A stretch of 64,000 nt of DNA from Dichetophora obliterata. Its lineage: Eukaryota; Arthropoda; Insecta; Diptera; Sciomyzidae. This document shows, in pieces, positions 1 through 10,353 of the stretch (positions within the stretch are counted from its first letter, which is position 1; each line of letters starts with the position of its first letter). Below the pieces are notes generated by a model, which made no database searches, had not been told where the DNA came from, and worked only from the letters and a program-made list of their open reading frames with translations. A program made the translations under genes and the position numbers. Location: the NCBI GenBank assembly GCA_963920525.1, contig OY986435.1, forward strand, positions 297,762,708 to 297,826,707, in the 5' to 3' direction.

Positions 1-1040
1 TCTAAAAGTGTAGATTCAAAAGTGTAGATTCAATGCAGCTGCATTAAGCTGCAATGCAATCACCATTCTAAGGTATTGTATACTTGGCTATTGAAGTTGC
101 AATGCAATTGTCTGAGAAGAATTTTATATATTGAAAAAATTAGGGATCTTCCATGAATTCTGCAAATGTTCTTATAATTATTGAGTATGATTATACATAC
201 ATAGCAACTAGTTGCATGCAATTGTCAAAAGTTCGTGTGAGACGTTGTTGGTAAATGAAGTAGGATAAGAAATAGTTAAAGTTTCTTGAGCTTCAATTTC
301 TATGCAACTTTTTACGTTCCCCTTGCACATTTCCGTTGTTACTCGTGGTAGGAAAGAAAATCATAAAAGTAAAATATAAGGATATTGTACGTTTCCACAC
401 ATACAGCGTTTGTATTCTGAAGTTATTTTGTGAGCTAGGCAGTAAGCTTTTTGATGTTTCTGGTATCAAAAATGTAAGCAACACAAATTGTCATCTAATA
501 AATTAAAAATATTGAAAACAAAATTTAAACACAGCAACATAAAGTAAAAGTAAATTCTACAAAATTTCTTCGTGTTTTTTGAAGATGTTAATTGAAAAGA
601 GAATTATAGCACACCATCATTCCATGCTCATGTTACCACCATAAAATACCATTGTACCATACTAAAATCCCATACCAGTGATGTACGCCGTAGACTTGAT
701 GTAAACAATACTATTGTCAACAATGTCGTGTTGACAATTGCTTTTAACGACGTGTAGATAATTAATGTCAGAGGCTGCATGTTTACTACGGTATTTATTT
801 TAATAGAATCCAAGTTCGGAGTATTAATTATTTTTACACCTTCCAGACATGCTTTTTGTTTGTTTAATTTGTTAATTTGTGTTAAATAAAAGAATTTTTC
901 AAAAAAATTTAAGAATCAGCCCAATCTCAGTATTGCATTTTGTTGACATTGCTTACACAATTGTCGAATTATCGAATTGCTTCAAAAAAAAAGCTTTCAA
1001 TCAACTTCAAGTTACTTGAATTGAAAATGGGAACAGACCT
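1..1040. other. AT-rich stretch, no gene seen
   Basis: No supportable coding region or RNA gene was found. The first 40 bases contain a short direct repeat of the motif AAAGTGTAGATTCAA. Open frames here are short and do not resemble known families. Confidence 0.6.
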
Positions 1041-1080
1041 ATTGTCGATAACGTAGACCATTCTCTACATTATCGACAAT
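1041..1080. repeat. Short inverted repeat (hairpin)
   Basis: The arms TTGTCGATAACGTAGA and TCTACATTATCGACAA are complementary over 16 bases with one mismatch, around a six-base loop. No family assignment is possible; it may be a remnant of a small foldback element. Confidence 0.6.
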
Positions 1081-2038
1081 TGTTAAGTAAACGTCGACAA
1101 TTAAAGACGACGCGTCGAGGAACATCACTGTCCCATAAAGTCATTTATGTTATCAGCAGCCGCACAGAATCCACTTTTAAGCCCTGGTTATAATAGATAG
1201 AACGGAATATTTTAAAACATTATTAAGTATCAATTTGAAATCTATTACATTAGTTTCTTATATAAAGCGCTGATTATAATAGACGGATTGACGTTCTATT
1301 ATATTCACTACTCCGTTTGTAAGCGTTTTTCCACGTTACAATGACATTCGACTCAGGTCCAATCCGTCTAAAAACAGCACTTTAGTCTCGCGCAAACTTG
1401 TATCGTCTGAATGAAACTCATCTTACATCGTTTCATGACCAAAAAGCTAGACCTTTCGAACACCTTCTAAATAGGAATTGTCATTCTCGTTACTTGAAGC
1501 AACTGCTTTGCTTTTATTTATTACTTCATTCCGCTTTTTTAATTTATTATTTGAGTTCTGAGAATTTTTTCGTTACATTTTTGTGTAACATCGGTTTTAC
1601 TCCCCGTTCAACTCGTCGTATTGTTGTATACGCAGCTAAAGAAGTCTCACTTCAAAAATGTTCTAGGGAATTTTACTTTATTCATAGGTCTTTTAAAAAA
1701 CCTGCTCAAATTTGGGTTTGTTCCAAACACCATAAATGTTTCGCCAACTGAAAAATTACCCTTTTTTTGGTAAAGAAATGTTAAAAAGTTAAAATATTTA
1801 TAGAAAAAATATTGCCTTAGGAATTTCTAATGACCCTAAAAGGTTTAACGGATAATAATAATGTTAGCTATTTATGAAAATATAAAAAAAAATTTTGCTC
1901 AAAAATATGGAAATAGTTTGTAGAAATAAAATTACGTAAACATATTACTGAAAATTCTTTTATCAGCAAGAACACAAAATTTTCAACAAAAATATGCTAA
2001 TTTTTTTATAACATAAGTTCGCAAAAAAGTTACGTATC

Positions 2039-2245
2039 GTGTCCATTATGACGATTTCGTCCACTTGCCAACTTTGACAATACACTGCGGAAGAACGGCT
2101 TGATAGAAACTTATGCGGCTTGGCCGCTGTTAATCAAAAAACTTAAAATTTTTTTAGGCGGTGTTGCCAAGTCGCGCTGAAAGTACATACTTGAAATACA
2201 GCAACACCGTATAAAGTTGGAGGACGATATCGTCATAGTGGACAC
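2039..2245. mobile_element. MITE-like element with 24-bp terminal inverted repeats
   Basis: The left end begins GTGTCCATTATGACGA and the right end, read on the other strand, begins GTGTCCACTATGACGA. The match runs about 24 bases with two differences. The 207-bp interior is non-coding and contains short palindromic GC stretches. A similar terminal sequence occurs at 20227-20250, so this is a dispersed family. No convincing target duplication is visible, so the superfamily is not assigned. Confidence 0.65.
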
Positions 2246-2540
2246 ACGAAGGGCTAACGATATTGTCAACTTACGCTTACAACTTAAAACATGACCTACG
2301 GACCTGAAATTTTACAGACGACAATGTTTATAATAATGAATATGATGGGAGTGCACAAGGGACATTCGAAAAGAAATTTTTTTGCAATGCCCTACTTATG
2401 GTCGAGAGTTTATCTCATTTTGGAAGAAAAGCAGCAACAAAATTATCGCTGATAAAAGGCTAAATTCGCTTATGTTCTCAAGAAGCTTTACATGATATGA
2501 TAAAAGGCATAAATTCGCTTTGTGTAAAAGCAGAGACATA

Positions 2541-2871
2541 AAAAAAATAAATTTGCGATTTCAACCCTATAAGGATTTTGACCGATCAAATGTTTTGTGC
2601 GTGTTATTAAAAGTTTGAACACAAATGATCGAGAACTAGACCTACGAGTTTAATGCTGACTCCGAAAGGCTTATGTATGTTCTCGGGAATCTTTACATGT
2701 CATGTTTTTTTACTCTTTGGTGTTTGCCATTGTCTGCAGAGAGGCGACGACTGAACAGAAAAATTAATTCAATTTAAAAAACATTCTGTCTGAGTTGAGA
2801 ATTAAACCCGGGCTACCGCGGTTCTTTAGCTTAAAGCCACGCACTCTACCCAATAGGCTACGGCCGCCACA
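2541..2871 (-). mobile_element. tRNA-derived SINE, apparently full length
   Basis: On the minus strand the head (2871 leftward) looks like a tRNA gene. It has an A-box-like TAGCCTATTGGGTAGAGTG (2842-2860) and a B-box-like GGGTTTAATTCTC (2797-2809), but no complete cloverleaf. A non-tRNA body follows, and then a T-rich 3' end. The element is flanked by a perfect 15-bp direct repeat, AAAAGCAGAGACATA, at 2526-2540 and 2872-2886, as expected for LINE-assisted retroposition. A second copy with the same head and the same following body motif (attgaattaatttttctgt) is at about 35711-35878. It would be transcribed by RNA polymerase III from the internal promoter and encodes no protein. Confidence 0.8.
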
Positions 2872-2886
2872 AAAAGCAGAGACATA

Positions 2887-4299
2887 TCGATACAAAAATT
2901 TAAGCTAATTGATTGATTTAATGTAAACTATGACAATGTACTATATTGGTTTCTTTTCGAACAGGCCCAGGTTGATGTTGTCCATTTTTGTCTGGTGTAC
3001 TAATTTATATTATGTTTTCTACATTTTTTCTTATTTTATATTATTTTGTTGTTGTGTGTCTTGCCCATCAAAGTGATTTTGTACAAATCGCAAATTCAAC
3101 TCGTATTTTTCGAAATTTTGAGGTTAATTTGAAAGGGATTTTCGTGGATCCTACTAAATTATGCATGAAGCCAAAGCACTAACAGCAGGAAGTTTTCTTC
3201 CTTATTCCTTGCTGTTTTTGTTGGCAAGGATTTAACTTAAAACCGTGATAAAAAAGAAAACAAAAATGAAAAATCAGTTTTACTTGTCTAGCATTGCGTG
3301 GTGGTAAGTGTTGCAAGGTTATGCGGAGTTCAAAAACATGAACTAACAGAAATATTACAACAATTTCTTACAAGGACAGTGCAGGATATTGTCGATAAGC
3401 CGAAGAGTGTGAGCGCGGTAGGCTCGAGTGGCCGTAAATGAAAGACGACCGCCGGGCAAGTATAACATTATGTAAATTTTTGGCAATGTTTACCCATTTT
3501 TTTCTGTTCTCTTTGGCGCTGTTGTATGTGTTGTACATGTGCGTGTTAAATCTGCGGGGATTTTTCATGTTTTTTTTCCTAATTTATATTTTTATATATT
3601 TATTTTTTGACCTTTTATTTTTTCGTATAGCAATTCTTACGGCCTTTTTTACCGTTTTTATGCAGTACAAATTGTTTGGTGGGATGGTGTTGGTGGTGAG
3701 CTGGTGTATATAAAATGGTGCCGTAATACATGCACACAGATATTGGGTTAAATGTTGACGCAATTAGGGTGATTTGCGCCTTTTGGCTGCTCAAGGCTAA
3801 GAGTTGTTGATTTCTTGCATTTTTTTCATGCTTTTCATTTCTGATCCTTTTTTCTCCTCTGTACAAAATGATGTTACTTTTCATTAGCAGAAAAGAAAAT
3901 GTTCAAAGAATTGTTTTCGTTTTTGTTATACATCAAATTAAAATGAAAAATAACTTTAATAATTAATTCTTTTGTTTTTGTATATTATGTAACTAATTAT
4001 ATTTGCTTGCCTTCATTATCAAACAAATGTTTGACAGTTCTGTTATGTCATTTTTTTACTTCCAAGAATAAAAGAATTTACTTTATTAAAATAAGAGAAT
4101 GCTCACTTTTTTGTATATACAATCTTGGAAAAGATCATATGACATTTGATTTTAAGATTAAATATGTATTATAAGAAACACAAATTGACTAAGAATAATA
4201 TAATCATTTATGGGGAAAAAATGAATTTTTTTTCAATTTCATGACATATATATATATATATATCAGGTGTAGTTATAATATATAACAAATCTATTTCAC
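2887..4299. other. AT-rich spacer, no gene seen
   Basis: Several open frames of 60-90 codons lie here (for example around 3438-3713). They are T-rich, hydrophobic by composition and overlap on both strands, so they read as chance frames. A TA microsatellite sits near 4246-4263. Confidence 0.6.
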
Positions 4300-4301
4300 T
4301 A

Positions 4302-4920
4302 CACGCAGAGAAAAACATAGTTGCAACAACTATGTCTTAAGAAGATCATAGTATGATTCGGTTGGTGATTGTTGCCATCATTTTCTTAAACATATAACTG
4401 TTTATAAGAACATGGCCAAATGATTGTAACAACTAAATTTCTAAAAGAGATTTTTTCCTAGGAACCAAAATATTATTGAAATAATCATTATTCTCTTATT
4501 AGGATGAAAATTGAATGATTGCAACAACTATATTTTACAAATGAATTTTTCTTATGTACCAAAATATTATTGAAACAATAATTTTTGTTTTTTTTTATTT
4601 TGATTCCTTAGCCATTTGAACCAATTCTTGGCACACAACCAGTAATCGATACAACTTATTGTCTCTGAACAGTTTGCAAGAAAATCCTTTACTTCATGGA
4701 CACGAGGTCATGTAACCCTTTTTGAAGTGTCTGATAATGAAATCAATTGAAGTTCAGTGTAATAAAAACAATTTCACCAACAAAACTCAGCACAAGTGAA
4801 GTTCTGTTTCCTGGGCTAGATGTCTTCGTTTCTATGTAGTGAAAGGTTTTCCTTCAAATAGTTCAGACACAATAAGTTCTTTCGAATTCAGGTTATGTGT
4901 TTCGTTCGCTCACTTCTCAA
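4302..4920 (+). mobile_element. TA-flanked MITE, family with CACGCAGAGAAAA ends (copy A)
   Basis: The element starts right after TA with CACGCAGAGAAAAACATAG. Its first 300 bases align, in reverse complement, with 35875-37073 once the mariner inserted there is removed; both carry the motif CAAAATATTATTGAAA. Bases 4627-4915 contain two inverted copies of a block around ACAACTTATTGTCTCTGAAC and GTTCAGACACAATAAGTTC, also present in the other copy at 35350-35480. No right terminal repeat is visible, so this copy looks truncated or decayed on its right side. It is non-coding. Insertion beside TA suggests a Tc1/mariner-mobilised MITE (inference). Confidence 0.65.
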
Positions 4921-5163
4921 TTACACAATTTGCAACTAACAATATTTTATACATTAATTAATTAATTATATTAAAGAATACATGCTTACACTTATAAACC
5001 CTTCGTTGCATGGGATTGCACATACACAATGTTTACTTCTAAGAGATGTAGCGTACACACTCTGTTAATATTCAAACGTGATAAAAAAAAATTTTTTAGA
5101 CATTTTTTATTAGTTGTTGCCTCCTTTCGTTTTTGTGAATAAATTTGTGATTTATTGCATTAT

Positions 5164-5870
5164 GCCCTTATTTTGTATGCCTATCCGAACACTCGTTTCG
5201 TGCAAAACACTGTTCGTTAGTGGTTTTGAAATTTGCAATTCGAACAGATAACAGCTGTTGAACTGGCGAACTACGCCGTAACAGAGTAACATTTGTGCAG
5301 TTTGCATCCCTAACGATCAATGAAATGGCGAATTCAAACGTCAAAATCACACGAATACTTAAATGCTATCGTTGTGTTGTGTTCGTTGAATTAGTTTGTT
5401 CAAAAAATGGATAGTTGCATACATTTTTTTTAAACACTTAACACTTCAATGTCACTTTATTATTGAACACTTGTAGCTCAATAGTTATAGTTTATTAAAA
5501 ACACAATCACAATGATAACAAATAAGCAAATTACTTTATTGTTCAAATTAAATTGACTGAATAAAAACAAAACAGCTGTTCACATAAATAAACCAAACAA
5601 CGGCGTTGCCAGCAAGCAATAAACGAAGCAAAATTCTTAAAAAATCTTTAAAGTAAATAGACAAAAACAGAAAACTTCTGAAATGTTTGATCTGGCATTG
5701 CCGCATTTGACAACTGCTTCTGTATAACAGTTTGAATTACATAAGAAACGTAAGCATGTCGTAAGAGTTATCGAGTAGCTTCGTTATGGATACAAATTTC
5801 CATTTGCTTACAACATCGTTCGCATAGCATTCGATTGTAGGATGCTTCGTTAGGCATACAAAATAAGGCC
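5164..5870. mobile_element. 707-bp non-coding DNA element with terminal inverted repeats
   Basis: The left end begins GCCCTTATTTTGTATGCCTA. The right end on the opposite strand begins GGCCTTATTTTGTATGCCTA, followed by a CGAA motif on both sides. A 5-bp repeat ATTAT lies on each side (5159-5163 and 5871-5875). There is no transposase; the interior has only short frames, such as a 60-codon one at 5168-5350 that overlaps the terminal repeat. The superfamily is uncertain. Confidence 0.65.
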
Positions 5871-5875
5871 ATTAT

Positions 5876-6012
5876 TGCATTATTCTGTACCACGAAGAAG
5901 CACAACAACGATGAGAAAGACACGAGAAGTATACTTTCTTCCATACAAAATTATATTGCTTCTCGTGTCTTTCTCATCGTTGGTGTGATTTCTCGTCGTA
6001 CAGAATAATGCA
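5876..6012. repeat. Strong hairpin with arms of about 53 bp
   Basis: The two arms begin TGCATTATTCTGTAC at 5876 and, on the opposite strand, at 6012. They include a perfect 23-bp core at 5905-5927 (AACGATGAGAAAGACACGAG onward) and are separated by a loop of about 30 bases. Two open frames of about 60 codons cross it in antisense (5880-6139), but they follow from the palindrome. It could be a minimal foldback MITE or a source of a structured RNA. Confidence 0.7.
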
Positions 6013-6110
6013 GAAAGTTTGTCTGAAATATTGAGTCGAACAAGGTCGTTTTTACACGTAAGCAAAATAATTGAATATTTTTAATAATAATACAGTGCAA
6101 CAGCCAAACC

Positions 6111-8688
6111 GTGAGTAAGAAACCGACAAATGTTTTCAAATATTTCCCGGGTCCAAATCATGAATCTAGCACCAAAATTACTTTTGAAAAAACCGTGATT
6201 TAAGCTTTAAATATCCTCCTAAGAGAATTCAACTAGAAGCGTTGAAACTAAAAGTGGTACGCGATTTTTGTCTGTAGCAAAAATGTTTGTTATAATTTGA
6301 TAACAAAAATTATTTCATACTTCAATTAACCCCACCCCTCTCTTTATTCCTTATTTTTACGTTTTTAAAAAACACTTTATTGTAGCATAGCTACATTTTG
6401 CAAACCATTGAGAAATGTAATAATATGTGCTGGCAAGAAATCATGCCACAAAAAAATATACAGGTTCTTTCGACAACAAAATTACCCCAGATCCACCATA
6501 TCCAAACAATAGACCACCAAATGCAAAATTAATTTTTTTATGTGAGTTGTTGAGATATGTACAATAGGGCGTATCGAATAACAATTGTTTTTCTCGTATT
6601 TCACATTCTATGAAGTCTCAAAAGTTGCATATTGTTGTCAAGAACCCCCAAAAAATTATTTTAAGAACAAAACATATCTGACCTCTCCTGTAAGAACAAA
6701 GTGGTTTTCTGAGAAAAACAGTAAAAAATAAAGATCTCAAAATGCTTAGATTTTTTTAAGAAAAGCTACATATGTCTAAAAGTTAAAGTAAATACAGACT
6801 TTAACTAACAATTTCTTGCCAAACACGACGCCACTCTCGATTTTTACCCACAGCGTCCTGTGAAAGGGATATTCGAATCTAAAGGTACACTCGAGATAGC
6901 ACTGAACTTTTGATTGTTATCTTATTTATAATTTGCATCCTTTATGCATATGCATTTTCTTGTTTTTGAGAAATGTATACTTGATATCCATTTTTTAATT
7001 CTTACAAAAAATTAATACAAGGTGTTATACATCGAGAATCAAAAGTGGTACCGTAGGTAATTTTTTCAATTTGGATTCTTCTTCAACTTCTGAACAACAC
7101 CCTGTCAAAAGGTATCTATTTAAAATACTAAGAAAAAAACCATCTAAGTTTTCTTTTGCGATATTTTTAAAAAATTTTACTCCTAGCATAAAATTTATTA
7201 TTTCGTCAAAACACCTCACCTCAGCATTGACAAATATATTAAGGGTTATCATCTAAGCATGTAACTGACCCGTAAACATTGTAAACCTTGTGAACTTACA
7301 TGCGTGTAAACTGTCTGTCAAAATTTGTATGGGCGTGAGTTTACATCATCTCCGAGCCTATTTTGTAGTGTAAACTAGCATGTAAATCTACGTGAGTGAT
7401 TGAGGGTTGTCTTTGGCGCTAATCATTACATATTTAAAGTAGTTGAAGTAAATATGAACACGTTTTATTTATTTTTCTATGTAATGAAGGTTTTTAAAAG
7501 GTTTAAAATTTAAAAATGTCATAATGTTGTCGCAGCCGCAGCCGCCATTTTGTCGACTGTTATGCTATTTACACTTTATCGCAAATTTAAATGCTATACA
7601 TGTTTATATGTTTACATGCTTTAGAACCCTTATTAGAACCCTTATTATACTTAAATTTTGAGTTTCTAAGCAAGCTACTCGATGTGTCTTAATTGACTTA
7701 AAAAAAGTTTTGTTAAGAAGTGATTTACAGAAATAATAACCATAAAGGGAATATGAATATAATAGTTAAATTTCCTGCTAAGAAGTATTATTGTTTAAAA
7801 TATCAAAGTAAAAACATCTAGGCCTTTTCATGGTGTTTAAATATATATTTTAATCAATACCACCAAAATTTAGAAAATCAGATAACAATCAAACTATCTG
7901 TGCTATCTCGAGTGTACCTTTAGATTCGAATATCCTTCTTACAGAACGCTGTTGGTAAAAATCGAAAGTGGCATAGTATTTGGCAAAATATTGTTAGTTA
8001 AAACCTGTATTTATTTTATTTTTAAGACATGTCTAGTTTTCTTATAAAAATCTAAGCATTTTGAGATCGTTATGTTTTTCTGTTTTTATCAAAAAACAAC
8101 TTTTTCCTTGCGGGAGAGGTAGACAGGTTTTTTTCCTTAAATTTTTTGGGAGATCTTGACATCCCTATTTAACTTTTGCGACGTCTTAGAATGTGAAATT
8201 CGAGAAAGCAGTTGTGATTCAATACGTCCTATTGTCCATATCTCAACAGTTTGAATTAATTTTCCTTTTTGGTGGTCTTTAGCTTGAATATGGTGGATCT
8301 AGGTTCATTTTGTTATCGGAAAACCCTGTGTGTTTTTTATGGGGAAGATTTTTTGCCAACACATTATATTACATTTCTCAATGGTTTACAGAATGAAGCT
8401 ATGCTTGAATAAAGTCTTATTGAAAAAAGTATAAATAATGGCGAAAAGGGGGGGTGGGGGGTATGAAAGACAATTTTGTATCAACTTGTAACAAACATTT
8501 TTGCATTTAAAAAAAAAATCGCCTTCCCTTTTTTAGTTTCGACGCTTGAAGTTGATTTCTCATAGGAGAATTTTTTGACCTTGAATCACGGTTTTTTTAA
8601 AATCCTGATGTAATATAAGAATTGGGATGCCAGATTCGTGGCAAGGAACCCGGAAATATTTGGTAGCTTATGTCGGTTTCTTACTCAC
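6111..8688. mobile_element. Large inverted-repeat element with two arms of about 0.8 kb
   Basis: The left arm (6111-6923) and right arm (7879-8688) are reverse complements over their whole length, by eye at roughly 75-85 percent identity. Shared landmarks in order from the outside are GTGAGTAAGAAACCGACA, a polypyrimidine/CCCCACCCC patch, a block around CATTGAGAAATGTAAT, CCTATTGTCCATATCTCAAC (right-arm form), and CTCGAGTGTACCTTTAGATT beside the spacer. The spacer of about 950 bp holds a separate MITE (7242-7630). No transposase or other long frame is present. This could be a foldback element, a long-TIR non-autonomous DNA transposon, or two oppositely inserted copies of one repeat. Confidence 0.75.
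7242..7630. mobile_element. MITE inside the spacer of the large inverted repeat
   Basis: The left end reads AGGGTTATCATCTAAGCATG and the right end, reverse-complemented, AGGGTTCTAAAGCATGTAAA. They match apart from a short indel. TA lies on both sides (7240-7241 and 7631-7632), compatible with a Tc1/mariner-type target. The interior repeats the motif TGTAAAC several times. It is non-coding. Confidence 0.5.
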
Positions 8689-9473
8689 AAAAAAAGGGTC
8701 GTTTTCGTCGTTTTCCTTAAAGTGGAGTATAATTAAAAAAATTCAATAATAGTTGGAAATTTAAGTCGAAATCCTAAATCCCATTTTGTATTTTTAGGAA
8801 AAACACTTGTAAATTTTATAATTTTAAAAAATATACATCACCTGAATAAACCAGATCGAAAAAAATTAAATTAGAAAATAACGATTATGGTATTATAACC
8901 TTTAGTCCTTAACTAAAGATATTTGCTAAATTTTTAAATATTTTAATTATATAATACGTTAATAAAAATGTTATATACGAAGTACGCTATATACGAATAT
9001 ACGCTCAAAAAATATCATATAATATCATATATATATAATATAAACATATAAATATAAACGTGAATAAGTTAAGCAACATTAATTACAAATTAAAAAACTT
9101 TTTAAAAGAAAACTAAACTTGTTATTCAAATAAATAAGAGGTTAGTTATTAATATGATGTGAATAAAACATTCTATTCATAGTAAAAAAAAAACCTATTT
9201 TATTGTAACATAACTATTGCTACATTGAAAATTCAATAAAAATGGAACAGCCTGGTAAAAAGAGTTTTTTTAAATCACAATCAAAACAAACTAAAAAATA
9301 GTCTTTCAAAGTGTATAGAGAAATAAAAAAAGAGCAAGTTGATTTCGATAGTAAAAAAACCATCGTGTACATTGCAGTTGTATTTATTGTTGCTGAAAAT
9401 TCTTACGACTTAACATAATCCGCATCAAGGTTAGATTTTTCAATATAAGCCTAATATTTTTTTTTAATAAATG
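8689..9473. other. AT-rich spacer, no gene seen
   Basis: Very AT-rich DNA with TATA-type simple sequence around 8990-9050. No frame of note. Confidence 0.6.
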
Positions 9474-10353
9474 TGCGCACGCTCCGACAGAAGACAAGGA
9501 CGATGAGATCAAGGAAATTTTCTACGAGCGCCTTGAAAATACTTACGAGCGCTGCCCCCGTCACGACGTAAAAATCGTGCTTGGTGACTTCAACGCTAAG
9601 GTGGGCAAGGAAAATATTTTTGGTCCAACAGTCGGAAAGTTCAGCCTCTACTACAACACCTCCGATAACGGAATGAGGCTGATTGACTTCGCCGCAGCAC
9701 GAAACATGGTCGTAAGTAGCACTAGATTCAAGCATCTCAATATTCATAAAGCCACCTGGATGTCCCCTGATCAAAAAACCAAGAATCAAATTGATCACGT
9801 TTTGATCGACGGAAGGCACTCTTCCAGTGTATTGGATGTACGCACGATCCGTGGTGCAAACATTGACTCGGATCACTATCTTGTTGCAGCCAAGATCCGT
9901 ACACGTCTGTGCGCAGCTAAGAATACATGCAACCCTACACAGAGAAGGCTAGACGTCAACAAGCTGCAATCGAAACAGACAGCCGATGCTTTCGCCACTC
10001 GACTCTCACTCCTGCTTCAAAGCACTCCTCCAATCGATGATATATGCGCGCAGTGGACACATATTTCCATCTCCATGCGTGCGGCTGCTGAAGAGCTGAT
10101 TGGCTACCACCGCCCTCGCCGAAACCAGTGGTACGACCAGAGATGTCGCGACGCCACTGCAGAGAAAGACGCCGCCTACAAAGCCACCCTGCAGTCGGTT
10201 GTAATGCGCGCTGCTAAGGAGCGATACAAAGAAAAGAGGAGGGAAGAGAGACATATTTTCAGGCGGAAAAAAAGAAAGGCAGAAAAGCGCGAGCAAGAGA
10301 AGATTGAGATGTATGGTGACAGGAATAAGGCCCGAAAATTTTTCGAAAAATAA
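9474..10353 (+). pseudogene. LINE endonuclease domain, C-terminal part
   Basis: The frame is open from 9474 and ends at a TAA at 10351. Conserved endonuclease motifs are visible: the L-G-D-F-N-A-K-V-G block near 9580, T-W-M-S-P-D-Q near 9755, then Q-I-D-H-V-L-I, and S-D-H-Y-L-V near 9870. These are the metal-binding and catalytic D-x-N and S-D-H motifs of LINE endonucleases that nick target DNA. A basic, lysine- and arginine-rich linker follows (10210-10350). The N-terminal part of the domain is missing. Around 10340 a one-base shift separates this frame from the next, which continues the same protein. Confidence 0.85.

Noticed and set aside
1398..1751. 117-codon plus frame
   Set aside because: Low-complexity, no motif or family resemblance, no splice context; consistent with chance in AT-rich DNA.
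2796..2873. tRNA gene
   Set aside because: Box A and box B are present but no full cloverleaf forms, and the sequence is the head of a repeated SINE with target duplications. The same applies at 35718-35790.
9451..9876. 141-codon minus-strand frame
   Set aside because: It is antisense to the LINE endonuclease, which has clear motifs on the plus strand. The same holds for minus frames at 10006-10540, 10980-11237 and 11692-12003.
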